Shown here: piece after piece, positions 13,500 to 25,335 of the stretch
Layout of the letters: each line of letters opens with the position of its first letter
Numbering within the stretch: position 1 is the first letter of the stretch
Source of the DNA: Lates calcarifer
Lineage: Eukaryota > Chordata > Actinopteri > Centropomidae
Direction: 5' to 3'
Length of the DNA stretch: 64,000 nucleotides
NCBI RefSeq assembly: GCF_001640805.2
Contig: NC_066847.1
Location: 25,225,504 to 25,289,503, forward strand
Notes under the pieces: generated by a model
What the model was told of the DNA's origin: nothing
Database searches by the model: none
The model's input: the letters and a program-made list of their open reading frames with translations, nothing else
Translations under genes and position numbers: made by a program

Positions 13500-13925
13500 A
13501 AAAATCCAAAATATTTTATAGTAGATAAGGTGCAGATATGGCCGAGGGAGGCTCCTGGCTGAACGTCACTGGAAGATAACTAGGTTTTATTAATGACCTG
13601 ACAGTGGAACAGGCTAAAGTAATTAGGCTCTTCCCTCTCTCCTTCTCTTCTGCCCTCCTTCCCTCTTTCCACCTCGATAGATGGGCAAGCAAATTTTGGC
13701 GATAGTTTGATAACCAAAGGGACACCAGCATGCTGCGGACAACGCATAAAAAAAGGAGCAGAATGAATGAGTGCAGGAAACAAGAGGGATGCCATTGATG
13801 TTATCGAAGTTCATTCGATTTGCCACAGAGAAAGCAAGGCGCCTATCGGTTACGTTCACCTGTGAATGGTTAATTGTCCAGCACATGCATATGAGCGAGT
13901 CATTAATAACATCTGACTAATGGTT
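13500..13925. promoter_or_regulatory. candidate conserved element
   Basis: Complex block with GTTTTATTAATGACCTG (about 13583), AGTAATTAGGC (about 13618), GATAACC, TTCATTCGATTTGCC (about 13811) and GAGTCATTAATAAC (about 13895). It is split by one pyrimidine-rich section and ends at a CT microsatellite. CpG content is higher than in its surroundings. Confidence 0.4.
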
Positions 13926-14161
13926 TAATCCTCTCTCTCTCTCTCTCTTTCTCTCTCAGTGCCATTCTCTTTGTCCCTCTTTTCTCTGCCCTAAAAGAGA
14001 TGAAACAGCATTACTGATTTTCATAACAACCTAATGGAAACTTCTAATGTTCCATCTTTTTAAAAGATACTGACATATTTTGACATATGACTCAAAACAT
14101 GCAATGCAAGCTCATCTGAGTATCTGGAACTTTGTCTATGTTAGAAGCTGCTGCAGTTGGA

Positions 14162-14612
14162 GAAAGAAAAGTTCAACATTTTAGGAAATAATGCTTTGCT
14201 TTCTTGCCCAGAGTTGAGATGACAAGATTGATAGCAACAGTACAATACAATCATCAGTATGATTAACATGAAGACTTGAAACATGGGGACTAGCCTGGCC
14301 AGCAGCAACAGCAGCAACAACAACAAAGTCTGCCACATAACCACAGTTCAATGGTGATTTATTGTTTCTAGGTTTTTTTATGCACAGCTTTTGTATGAAT
14401 TAAACAAACAAGATACAATGTCGTAATTAATGAGCTTCAGATGTGACTGGTAAATGGCTTTTGTTACCTTTGGCAGTTTCCAGTCTTGGTGGTAAGTCAC
14501 CTGACTGCTGGTGGTAGCTTATACTGACATGGGAATGATATTAATCTTAACATGTAACTTGCAGCAAGAAAACACATTAATGTGTTCGAAAAAATGTCAA
14601 ACTTTTTCTTTA
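14162..14612. mobile_element. MITE-like non-autonomous element, copy B
   Basis: Same family as 4524-4853. The left end AAAGAAAAGTTCAACATTTT and the inward-read right end AAAGAAAAAGTTTGACATTTT form terminal inverted repeats. The left internal part shares CTTTCTTGCCCAGAGTTGAGAT and AAGATTGATAG (given here in short parts) with copy A. It has diverged strongly in the middle. Confidence 0.6.
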
Positions 14613-14660
14613 AGTGAGAGTTAAAGTCCAGCTTGAGTTAAGTTTTTAACCGCATAAAAG

Positions 14661-14662
<2 letters not shown>

Positions 14663-14691
<29 letters not shown>

Positions 14692-14819
14692 GTATTTTTA
14701 AAAATCCTTTTAAATGGGCTCATTCATATATTTCTACTTCACTTAGAATGAGATGCCAAAAGTCAAGTTTTAAAGAGCAAACAGTAAAGAAATAGTAAAA
14801 TAATCACATCATTTAAGCT

Positions 14820-14861
<42 letters not shown>
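14663..14861. repeat. A27 homopolymer (14663-14689) and (TG)20 (14822-14861)
   Basis: Simple repeats just outside MITE copy B. The poly-A tract is long enough to suggest either slippage or the tail of an old retroposon, but no SINE or LINE body precedes it. Confidence 0.9.
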
Positions 14862-14863
<2 letters not shown>

Positions 14864-15044
14864 CATTGTGGGAGCTGCTGCGATGATACAGGATTTTACT
14901 ACCTGCTGATTAAAGTTCCTCTCTGGAACAAAAGATTTCAACCAATACCAAATCTTTTTAGACAGAAAGCATTCAAGGTAGCAAGTTTACCAGTGCACAA
15001 AATAATAAACCTGCACATGTAACAATGTAAAATTGATTCCACTT

Positions 15045-15340
15045 TTCTTGGCGATTTGTGATGACAGCCATCTGTGACAAAATCATTAAGTAGCATACAA
15101 TGTGCTACATTGCACTGCTGCAGCTGCAGAATACATTTTCATCAGGGCTAATAAAAATGGCATATGATAAAATCACCAGACAAAGAATGTGTCATATAAT
15201 TATCTCCTCGGGACACACCACTCCTGTGGGGCGGCTGTCCCTTTTAAAGGCCCATTTGTCTTTTGATCCATTAGCAGAAACATCTGAAGTATCTGTCTGT
15301 CTCTCACAGCAGCTGTAGGATGAAGAAGAAGAGTCTGAGA
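15045..15340. promoter_or_regulatory. candidate conserved element
   Basis: Complex stretch with TGATGACAGCC (MEIS-like, 15059-15069), ATCATTAAGTAG (15082), a CTGCTGCAGCTGCAG E-box-type run (about 15116), GGGCTAATAAAAATGG (about 15146) and TCATATAATTATC. It follows directly on AT-rich and TG-repeat DNA. Confidence 0.36.
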
Positions 15341-16877
15341 TACATTAAGACAGCCGGTTGGTCTGTTAAGTGTTTAAATGTGATGCTATCCATCCCTTGG
15401 GTGCTCTGTCAGACCCTCAGATGGTGTGTGTGTGTGTGTGTGTTTAAGTCTAAGAGAGAAAGAGTGTGTGTCCATCTATGCTGAAAACTTAGTGTCTGTG
15501 TGTGAGTGTGTGACCTGATAATAGCCCTGACAATATTCCTGAATATGTATATGTACCTGTGCAACTGTGTATGATCAGAAACTGTGAGTGTGTGTGTGGC
15601 TATAGAGGTGTGTGTGTCAGACTGAGGCAATCAGGCTGACAGGCAGAGAGCAGCAGTGAGTCACTCCAGATAGATCCAATGTCCACTTATCACAGAGGAG
15701 AGGATAAGGAGATTATCTCTAAATCAAAGGTTGCCAGTGCTATCTGAACTGGTACTTCTCTGAGCTGGATGGACAGCCACTGTCTCTGCCTCTCTCTGTC
15801 TTTTTTGTCTTGGCTACTCCTTGCACAGCCTCAAAATTCACTGGAAATCTAAGATTAGAATCAGCAAGTTATCAACTGAGGAAGCATTCAGACAGTAGAG
15901 GAATTTCAGCTGTCTGACACAATGCATGCAAAGCTAACCACTGTCATCTATGAGTTTGTGTGTGTACGCAAACAGGAATAATGGAAACAAGATAATTCTA
16001 AAGGACAGAGTGTGCAATTCCAATGCAATTCCAACACTGACGCTGAGAGAGTTGGTGTCTGTTTGCTCCGTCATTATTGTGTGTGTGTGTGGGGGGGGGT
16101 CAAAAATGCCATATACACACCTGGTCACACATGGTCAAAGCAGCTGTTTACATTCATTGCAACTATGCTTCCTTATGTTTGTCTTATAGAAACAAGTCAT
16201 AAAGTGGACCTGTGTTGAAGAGTGTAGATAAAGTCCAGAATTTTCTCTTGAATTTCTTGCATTCTCACAGGCTAAATGTCTCACCTGTGACCAAAGAGAA
16301 ACACTTTATTTGGCTCTGATGGCAACACTCTGCAAAAGTTATGTTTTACTAGTGGTAGAGTTGTGTATGCTGGTTTGCACATTCATTGTGCTGGCGGGGA
16401 CGCTATTAAATAAACACACAGTGAGTTATATTGATATTTGCCCACAGGACTGTATTTGAGAACAAAACACAAGCATATGCTCCACTTTATTTGGAGAAAA
16501 CTAACATCCTGTGTGCTTGTGAGTGATTCTGAATTAGCATTTATGGATATGTTGATGTGTTAGCAGGGAGTAGTACTTTTGTATTTATGTATTCCTATGT
16601 GTTTAAGGATAAAGTGGGAACCTTTGGTCAGTCTCCTCTTTTCAAAACGGGTGCTATTAACAGCTGGTGAAGTGCTTTAGAGGCACATAGTTAGTGCATA
16701 TGCATGTATTTATTTGTGCTGTTAATGTTCTTATAATTAAGTCAGTGTGTAATGATGCGTGAGGTGTATTACATCAATATAATCAAGCCAAAGTGAAATC
16801 GTCTCAGTGTACACGTGTGTGTGCGTAAAATCTGCGAAGCCGTAATTGCCTCAATTCGTAGTCTTAAGTTTGTAACA
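15341..16877. other. non-coding stretch with GT repeats
   Basis: GT-rich patches at 15425-15443 and 16079-16091 (followed by a G run) and an 11-bp direct duplication TGCAATTCCAA at 16013-16034. No gene seen. Confidence 0.55.
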
Positions 16878-17095
16878 AGACAGACTAGATGTTCTTCACC
16901 CAGTACAATGATGGACCCGTGATTTAAGATGTTGTACAGCAGTTTAGCTCCAATGTGTGTTAGACAGACAAGATGTTCTACAGCCTTTACAATGACAGAT
17001 CTGCGGTTGGAGATGCACAACTAGAGTGTATGGTGTTGCTGAGTGTGATGGATCAGCCCTGGGTTGACATGATGTCCAACAGGAGTGTAGTACAA
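16878..17095. repeat. old tandem repeat, about 84-bp period, about 2.5 diverged copies
   Basis: AGACAGACTAGATGTTCT at 16878 recurs as AGACAGACAAGATGTTCT at 16962. The following text stays alignable (TACAATGATGGAC / TACAATGACAGAT; TTTAAGATG / GTTGGAGATG). A third partial, more diverged copy (GTGATGGATCAGCC, then TTGACATGATG) starts near 17045. A decayed minisatellite. Confidence 0.6.
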
Positions 17096-17342
17096 GCGGC
17101 AAGAAACCATGTTGCTTCTGGTCTACATGTTCTGTGCATTTGCTCAGCTAACTAGGTTTCCTCCAGCACTTTCCACCTCCGGGCAGCTTTCTTTCCTCTC
17201 CGGCATCCCTCCTCCCTGAAGTCTCTTATTTGACCCTCTCTTTTACATTTTTTTTTTGTGTCACTTTCATTTAAATGTTCAACTTTTGTTCTGTTTTCTG
17301 ACAGAATGCATTTTTAAAAGTCATGCATAAATGAGGATAAGG

Positions 17343-17369
17343 CTACCATGGATTTTGAATCCATGGTAG
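17343..17369. repeat. perfect 12-bp inverted repeat with 3-nt loop
   Basis: CTACCATGGATT (17343-17354), spacer TTG, then AATCCATGGTAG (17358-17369). Both arms contain the palindrome CCATGG. Confidence 0.9.
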
Positions 17370-17569
17370 GTTTTGAGACAATTCCTCAACAAAATTGTCA
17401 AGATTCTGAAAGTGGAATTATCCTGTTTACCTTTGATGTGATTATATTTTTACTGATTTGCACATCTATCCCCTCCATATGTAGATACAATTACCACCTT
17501 CTTGCATGTGACATGGTTTTGAAAGAGTGCATACGTGTGTGTTTTGGGGGGGGGGGTGTAATTAGGGCA

Positions 17570-17725
17570 GAGATGTTGCTGGATGAAATACATTTTCCCT
17601 GGAATGACTTGTTACAGCTGCCTGCCATCTCAACTCAAATCCCCACAGAAAAAGCCTGGCCTCTCCTCTCTCTCAATTTACTTTGTCTTGAAGGGCTGCG
17701 GAGTCCCTGCAGAGTGTCACTACAA
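17570..17725. promoter_or_regulatory. small candidate element before a CA microsatellite
   Basis: Short complex block beginning GTTGCTGGATGAAATAC and ending at the (CA)17 tract. Weak call, made on composition alone. Confidence 0.22.
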
Positions 17726-17728
17726 TGC

Positions 17729-17729
<1 letters not shown>

Positions 17730-17764
<35 letters not shown>
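17730..17764. repeat. (CA)17 microsatellite
   Basis: Perfect CA tract. It is responsible for two overlapping long frames on the plus strand that are not genes. Confidence 0.95.
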
Positions 17765-17766
<2 letters not shown>

Positions 17767-19214
17767 GTGCCATTATAAAATGCCAATTTATATTTTATAT
17801 GTTCCTGTTTGAATCAGTTTGGGCCACACAGTTACAAATGGAGACGACGTGGTTAAAGTATTTATGCTATGCAACCCAACAGTCTATCTATTAGTAATAT
17901 GGGAGAGTGAAGGGAAACATATTCTTTGTCTTATATCCCATTTGTTGTCAAGATGGATTCACTCATTCAGCAAGATGCCATACGGGGATAACAAGAGGAT
18001 CATGAGGGGCAGAGAGGTGGGTGTGTGTGTGTGCATGTGTGTATGTACTCGTCAGTGTTAAGTGGGAGAACTTTACTTGTCTACGTGAGTGTCAGTGTTG
18101 GTCGGGCGGAGGCAGGGCTGAGGGAAAATGCATGTAATCACAGTGTTGTATGTTTCACTGTGTCCTTTGTGTTGTTTTTTTATGTCTACCTCCACAGTAT
18201 CTAGAGATGAAAAGTACATGAGGTATTAGCTAAATACAGTACACCAGATTATTTATTACTTATACATGTTTATATATGTTCATCATCACTTATATATGGT
18301 TTGTTAATCATTGTTTCTGTACAAACAAGTAGATAAAACATTGCAGCTGAACTTCAGTGACTGATTTGCAGACCATTTAGATCAAAGCATATTGGTGAAA
18401 CACCTGGAAACTGAGGAACATGTTCAATCTAGAAAAGTACAGTGCATAAAGTACATGAAGTCCTTGTGGATATATTGCTGTACTATTGTCCCATTTACTT
18501 GGGGAACTGCCAGTGTACAAGTCATAAATGTACAAACAGTAAATCATGTCTAGTTGCAGTGTTACACACAACAATGAAAGAATAAGTCATTTAAGTGTTG
18601 TCCGCAGCTCAAGTAATGCCTATATTATCCTTTTACGTGAGGCAATTAGAAGTTTTGTCCCTCTTGTATAGATGGTGACTTACAGTTGTACTGTAGGTAC
18701 CCCGGTAACATCGGGTCTATTTGTTGAATCACTTTAGGAAACAGTCAAACTAACGTAACCACAGTGGTAGTAGTCAGGGTAACATCATGTAAACAAGGAG
18801 AACTGGATGCCGCATTAGACTAAATGACAGTTAAAACTAAGGCATGCAGGGCTGGTAGCGATATGCTAAGTAGCAGACAGCAAAACAAAAGGAGAGATGT
18901 TTACAATAGTGTGACAATGAGCCAAGCTGGGGAGAAAGGTAAGAATTAATAGTTACAAAATGAAATCTTGCTTGGGATGCATGTTTACCTCTGGTTAAAT
19001 GCATATTAGATGACTTGGTGGAACTTCAAAATAAAATCAAATAAAATTTCAAAGCCACGCTGAGGTGCACCGAGGCGTGCTGATATCACAACATGCTGGA
19101 ACATAAGTTAAAAGTCTTTCAGAATTTATATAACACGGATGCAACATTATTTTGCATGTAAGTGAAGAGGAGAATTTGCATGAGATATGAATTACTCATA
19201 CGAGCACAACACAA
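17765..19214. other. non-coding stretch, nothing recognised
   Basis: AT-rich with a short GT patch at 18020-18046. No exon, site cluster or known repeat. Confidence 0.5.
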
Positions 19215-20260
19215 GTTTTTTAGCACTGTGGGCACCAATCAAAATTAATTATTTCTATTGTTAATTTTTTATTGTCTCAACACACGACTGAGAAAATGCA
19301 TTAGTCACTTAGCATCCTTTTAATTTTTCATGGCAAGCTGCTTGGGAGAAAAAAATACAGTCACAGAGGAGAAAACAACAAAATGGAACCATAGAAGATG
19401 CATCTATATACAGCTGTCACACAGAAAGGGGGCAAGTAACATATTGGCAATGAAGTGCAAGAGCTCTGAGTTTACTTTGAGCTTCAAACCCAGTTGAGTA
19501 AAACTGAAAAGAAGAAAAAAAAGAAAAGAAAAGAAAATGTACATTAACCTCAATGACACCAGATGTATTCTTACTAAAAATCTCTCTGGCAAAGCGTCAT
19601 ATGTTCTCATAGCTGTTTGTTGTCTATCAAAGATTCCATATACTATATTAAGTTTGATGCGAGAATTGCAAATCACTAATAGAAAACTGCACCTTCAAAA
19701 GTCTCACAAATAACATTTGACTGTTTGTATCTGATGGAATAACAATACTTTTAAAAGTATGTGCCAAATACTGTGGGTTCCTCATACAGTAATGTTTTCC
19801 CCAGTCTAGCAGTATTAAGAGGAATATGAGTCTTATAATATGCACAGTGGTTTAAAGCCTCTTTTGATTCTGGCAAGACCTTTCTTAATCTTGTCCACAA
19901 CATTACCATGCTAACTGTGTGTGACATGGCCCATGCATATTAAAGACGTTCGTTTTAGTGTCAAGCCATGACGATGATTTGTCTGAAAATATGCTCAATT
20001 AGCTATTAATCCTTTACCTCTGTACAATTAGCATTCTTTATGGAGGAGGTGGGAGGGTGGGTTGGGGGTGGTATGGGCGCCTGGTTTTAACAGTTTGGTT
20101 CCAGAGGTAGTGGAGGTTTTCAATCTGATCAATAATACAGGCCTTAATGAGGCGCAACCTGTCCCCAACTGAGAAGATTTCATCCAAAATTCATTAATTT
20201 CCTGTTTTATTAATCTGGAACCACAAGCTGAGATGTTCAAAGCTGCAGGAAGGCCAAAAC
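19215..20260. promoter_or_regulatory. candidate conserved elements in two or three blocks
   Basis: Blocks at 19220-19345, 19860-20040 and 20080-20260 contain dense homeodomain cores. Examples are CAATCAAAATTAATTA (19237), GCTCAATTAGCTATTAATCC (19993-20012), GTACAATTAGC (about 20023), CTTAATGAGG (about 20143) and TTCATTAATTTCC (about 20191). The third block also has CpGs. The sequence between 19400 and 19850 is plain. Confidence 0.36.
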
Positions 20261-21179
20261 CTGTGGTGCAGGAAAAGAGGGCAGATAAGTGAGAGGGAAA
20301 GAGACAGAGGAATTATGTATGCATGTTTGCCAACACTTCATCAGGAGCCCTACCATCACTGGCTTCAAAGTTATCCAGAAAGTCACTAGAGTCTAAGAAC
20401 TCAACCACACACAAAGCTGCTTTTCATCATTTAAGTTTTGTAACATAAAAGTATGATAACAGTCAATTCTGGTGTATTCATTAATTTATTTTTTTTTGCA
20501 TTTGCATGTGGAAACCAACCCAACCACACACAACCACACACACACACACACACACACACTCACAGTTCTGATATATATTTCCATTCATTTATTGGGCGTG
20601 GGAAGGTCACGGGGCGTCATGTTTTTAAACTGACAGGGTTTTTTAAGGTACTTGTCAGTCTGGGACGACTGAGCAGAAAAGCTGCTATGCTGCATCCGTG
20701 CTAGTATGGAAGACGAGAGGAGGGGGATGACGTGGGGGAGGTGGAGGCGAGTGAGGAGCCAAGAGAGAGAACAGGGGGTGGAGGGGGTGGGGGTGGAGAC
20801 AGAATGAAGGGGAGAAAGGGAACTGGGAGAAGCGGTGGGTATGGAAGGTGAGAGGGGAGGCAAAGGGAGTGCGGGAAGCAAGGTGATGGGAGCAAAGATG
20901 GAATCGAGGGGGTGGGGTGGGGGGGGGGCAACTTGAGGGAGAAGAGGACAGGAGTGAAGGGATGATGCAAAAATCATCAGCTTGTGGTTCCAGGTGGTTC
21001 TAATAAAGGGAGGAAAAAGCTAAGATAACGAATAATAACCCACAGGTTTTGAAACATAACAAACACCTTTATGTGTCATCAATGCTATGGGCAAGATGAG
21101 GCCCATGATGATCATATTGTTTAATGCAAGTTAGGAGGAAGCAAGAAAGTCATCAAACCATTTGTTTGTATTCAGTAAG
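20261..21179. other. non-coding stretch with CA tract and purine-rich tract
   Basis: CA tract at 20535-20560 and about 240 bp of G/A-rich sequence (20705-20950). The latter yields Pro/Ser-rich frames on the minus strand, which are low complexity. Confidence 0.6.
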
Positions 21180-21570
21180 GGTTAGGCCCTCCGTGCTCTT
21201 TGAACAGATATTTTATAAGTACACTCTTCTCCGTGCTCCGGGACCTCCCATGGCTGCCCTTGCCTCCATTTGCATTCATTTTCATGATTGCTCCATGCCT
21301 GTCTCTCTCTCCCCACCTCGCCCTCCTATTACCTGCCTGTCCACTCGGCTTTGCGTCAGTCTAGAGACAGAATTCACCATATTCGCCTCCTTTTCAAAAC
21401 CACAGGCATGGTTGAGGGGAGCTGTAGTCGAAATCGCTCAAGTGTGCTCGTTCACTTTTTTTAGGGGCTTGTCATTTCACAATTCTACCTTTTCCAACGC
21501 TGCTGTCGGATAGAAGGGGATTAATAGGCATCACCTCAGTGCTCTTCAGACCTGATTTTTTTCTTTGCCT
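21180..21570. promoter_or_regulatory. candidate conserved element
   Basis: Complex block with CCATTTGCATTC (octamer-like, about 21266), TCATGATTGC, and GGGGATTAATAGGC (about 21516). CpGs occur at 21350-21385 and 21499-21510. The 129-codon plus-strand frame over it has no recognisable domain. Confidence 0.33.
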
Positions 21571-24019
21571 TTGAAAATATTAATATAAATTCATTTTTTT
21601 CCTGCTGAATTTATGTATTTTAAAACATCTTCCCTGGCTGAGAGCATATCAATGACATTTAACAATCAAGGAAATGAAAGGTGTTTTCTAAGATCTTCAT
21701 AGGTGAGAGTTACACCAACGTCTTTGCTTTTCATTTACACCAACTTCTTCTAAAACTAACTGACATCTAATAGATTAGCAACTCTTAGAGCAACTTTCTT
21801 TTTTGATTTATTTATTCTAATGATGTAGCTATGTCAAGTACAGGCTCAGACATTGACCTTAAACCTATTTTAGATCTCAAATATACTCCAGTGTTGTCTT
21901 AAAGCACAGTGTATTAGACTAATATATACTCATACACTACTTGATAAACTGCATAGTGGAACATGATTCCTCATAACAAACAGATTAGTAAAATACAGAA
22001 GGGAAAAAAAAAACAGATTGAGAACTGCATACTATCTTTACTGTAGCATAAAACTGATACATATTGTCATTCTCACCATTCAGTGCGAGTTTAGGGAGGA
22101 ACTATGTCCTAACAAACAATACATTCTTGGTGTCACTATAGTGCAACACATAATTTCAAACAAGACTAAGGGTATTTTCACACCTTAAAGTTAATGTATT
22201 TGTTACACTGAATGCATTTGATCTGCTTAGTTTTTGTTTCACATCGCAATTTTGTGAGTACACTAAAGACAGGTCTATGTTCTGTCATCATCACCTATAC
22301 TTGACATTAGTAGGTTTATAAGCAGGAGTGTGTCTAATGCTGGTGTGTCGTCAAATCAACTCAGAAGAGAACTTATACATTTCTGCATTTTTTTAAACAT
22401 GTTTTTCAGGTTGACTTTTGACCAAATTACAATTAAATATGTCATCTTTTCTTTTTCACATGTGCTATTGTGGCTCATTTTTACCTTCTGGCTATTTTTC
22501 TTCTTGTGTTGTTAACCAGGTGACAAGCCTGCCTAAAGTTATTTTTATTGGTCTGAAAGTCCAAACCATCCAAAAAATATCCCCAAAAATATCAACCTCA
22601 TAGTGGCACAAGAAATAAAGTGAGAGAATCACCAAAGTAATTTGGATTTCCCCTTTGGGGACCAAGAATGTTTGCACAAAGGTCCAATCTTTCGAGTAGT
22701 TGTTGAGATATCTCATTCTGCACCAAACTGCTTAAAGTTATTTTTCAAATATAGGCACAGAACCAGATTATTTGAAATAATGTCACTTTAAAATATATGT
22801 ACCTACAGACATCAGTGGTAACTGAAATGAAAGCTCACAGCACAGCTCACTGAAACCCACCTGTCATTTTAACAATAAAAAACAGGTCCAACTAACAACA
22901 ATGTCCACTTTTAAATAGTGCTTACTGAAGTATTGAAGCTCGAGTAAGACAGAAGAAATATTGGGACTTGGACACACACACACACACACAGCTCTGTGTG
23001 TTTGTCACGTACAGTATCATGCCACTCTCATGTCAGGGAAGTTATCAAGGTCTGGCTGTATTGTGAAGTACCAATGGTATAAAAAAATATTAAACCACTG
23101 TCATTATAATATTCATGAGCTTTCACATCCCTCCCCTCCCCCTTTATCTGTTCTCCTCTCCTTTCCTCATTCCCTTTCCTCTTTAACTCTCCCTCTCTTC
23201 TCTCCTGAATGCCAGAGGTGACAGACAGAGACTCTCCTGTCTTTTTTCCACAGCTCTGAAATACAGAAAAGGTTAATTCCTTCAGTGTGTACAGACCTCA
23301 TTTCAACCGCCAGGGTTATATCCCTGCCCCCCATCTTTTAAAGACAATGTTTAAAATTTAAAAACCTACATGTCCTAACCAATTTAACTCCAGCTGATCA
23401 TTCTACAAAAGCACATGGTGCGATGAAAAATGCATCCCAACCAATCTTGGAGAAGTTTTAATTGGTTGAGATGGAGCAACAGAAAAAAAGTGTCTCATTT
23501 TCATGTGTAATTAGGACTTAGAAATTCACCAGAATTAACTAAGACGCCAAGTACCATACCTGGCTTGTCTTTGTGGTAAAACACTAAAAAGTCCACACAA
23601 ATTCAAACTAACATGTAACAATTCACTGAAACTAAATGCAAACGGTTATGTTTAGATCAGACATTACGTCAACTCTAGTCTACTAGTGAAGGCAAAATAA
23701 GAAAAAAAACAATCAACAAAAACCCAAATCTTAGAGCTGGAGGCACCACGTCCGTTTTGTTAGCATATGAAGCTACTGTGTAACTGCCATCTTCTATGAC
23801 ATGTGTGTACACTGTACCCACTGTACTCAGCACTGTACACAAACTTTACCCACTCAGTGTCTCTCTATCGCACACTTGTGCACACACAGAGTACCTATCT
23901 CAGTCCCTTTCGCTCTCTCTGTTTCTCCTTATCTCCGGCTTTCCAACAAATAAAGAGGACAACAAGCAGAAAAAGTCTGCTGAACATACACACACAAGCA
24001 TCCACACGTGGCACGCCTG
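21571..24019. other. non-coding stretch, mostly plain
   Basis: AT-rich apart from the dispersed repeat at 22545-22735, a CA tract at 22971-22990 and a C/T-rich section at 23127-23203. No gene. Confidence 0.55.
22545..22735. repeat. diverged dispersed fish repeat
   Basis: Contains AATATCAACCTCATAGTGGC, GAGAATCACCAAAGTAATTTGG, CTTTGGGGACCAAGAATGT and AGTAGTTGTTGAGATATCTC in order (shown as short pieces). This order of motifs matches a dispersed repeat I recall as common in percomorph fish. The family name is not known to me. Confidence 0.5.
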
Positions 24020-24560
24020 TGCCCAGCCGCCCCTGCCGCAGCATCTCTGCACCGCAAACAAGCGTCCGGTTGTTATCGCTCTTCGCCATGCTCGCTGAGC
24101 AAAGTTTAAGCTGATTCGGTGACAACCCAAACCAAGCCACCCCGGCATTTCCTTACAGCGAGGCCCCTAATCTGCCAGACTCGGGGAGAGACAGAGAGTG
24201 GTCTGCTCTCTAATTCGACAGAGAAGCGAGGCTTGAAACAGCACAATTAAAAAGATACTGTTGTGTTTACACTCGCTGGCCTCTGTAACTGCTGAATGGG
24301 GGACATAAACAGCTTAGCTGCAGCCCAGTGTAAGTGGCCTGCGTGGGCCTCCTCCTGCTGAATACGAGAAGAGCTACTGTATTCTGTCACACCGCATTTG
24401 ACAGGAATTTGAAATCTGCTGCATTATGTGCTTCGCACAATAAACCTTGTGTTGTTTGAAAAGCCGGCATTAGACAGCAGCAAACTGGCATCACAGAAGG
24501 GAAATAATTTGATCTTGTCTAATCTGGTTGAGGGGGGAAAATATTGTAATCCCTTCCGTG
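24020..24560. promoter_or_regulatory. candidate conserved element, CpG-rich
   Basis: More than 500 bp of complex sequence with many CpGs (for example 24021-24090, 24115 and 24181). It has homeodomain or PBX-like sites such as CTAATTCG (about 24211), CACAATTAAAAAG (24242) and TTTGACAGG (about 24397). No repeat and no open frame with recognisable protein content. One of the strongest candidates by composition. Confidence 0.42.
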
Positions 24561-24839
24561 CTCTGTGATGTGCATGTGCCTGCATCTGGCTGCGTGTTTG
24601 TGCAAGTTTGTGCATGTGGGATTGTGCACATGCATTTGTTTCCATCCAAGACAGAGGTTTTTGAAAGCATAATTCTGTTAGTTGCTCCTTTGTGTTAAAT
24701 TGCAGATATTGCGTTTTCTGTTGAGGTTCCCATAGGTGTTTCTCACACAGCAAATAATAACAGGAGACTGATTTGGAGCTGGAAATCCATTGTACACAGA
24801 CATACATACACACACACACATACACAAACAGTCCTTGCG

Positions 24840-25335
24840 GGGGCCTATCGCATCCCATCCCATTGCAAAAAGCGTCTGGTTTTATGAGCAGTGCAGATGT
24901 AAATCCTCACATTCTCTGTGATATCTCTTTGGCATCCTGTTGTCTCTATCTTTGATCACCTATCTTCTGGGAAGCGATGAACGCCGAGAGCCAGAAACTG
25001 TAAACAACAGACACATTAGGCCTCTTGTATTTATACCCGCCCAGAAACAATGGACCTGTGTCAGGGCGATTGTTTCCCCTAGCGACTCTTAGCGAGGGCT
25101 TTGAAAACTGAACAACAAAAACTTTCTGTTTTGCACCAGCCTGTTCCATCTTTCGCCGCCATTGTTGTTCCTCTTTGATAACAGGCTTGAACAAAACCCC
25201 CAAACTAATCTCACATGCTTTCATTCATTACAATCCTGGATCATAAAAAAATGGACATTTCTGGATTATTGTTTGACCAAACTCTTTGTTGCCGTTTCTC
25301 ATGCCAAAATGATGTGTCCGTTCATTGTTGGTTGC
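24840..25335. promoter_or_regulatory. candidate conserved element with several SOX-type sites
   Basis: Complex, CpG-containing block. SOX-type sites are AACAATGG (25046-25053), GATTGTTTC (about 25068), CCATTGT (25159-25165) and TTATTGTTTG (about 25265). It also has GCGATGAACGCC (about 24974) and TTTATACCCGCC (about 25030). Composition is clearly different from the CA-rich sequence before it. Confidence 0.42.

Noticed and set aside
14663..14689. Poly-A as tail of a retroposon
   Set aside because: No SINE or LINE body, A/B boxes or target-site duplication could be seen around it.
17348..17812. 154-codon open frame, plus strand
   Set aside because: Ends in a Thr/His run from the CA microsatellite and has no domain.
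20585..20977. 130-codon Pro/Ser-rich frame, minus strand
   Set aside because: Produced by a G/A-rich tract; no conserved protein features.
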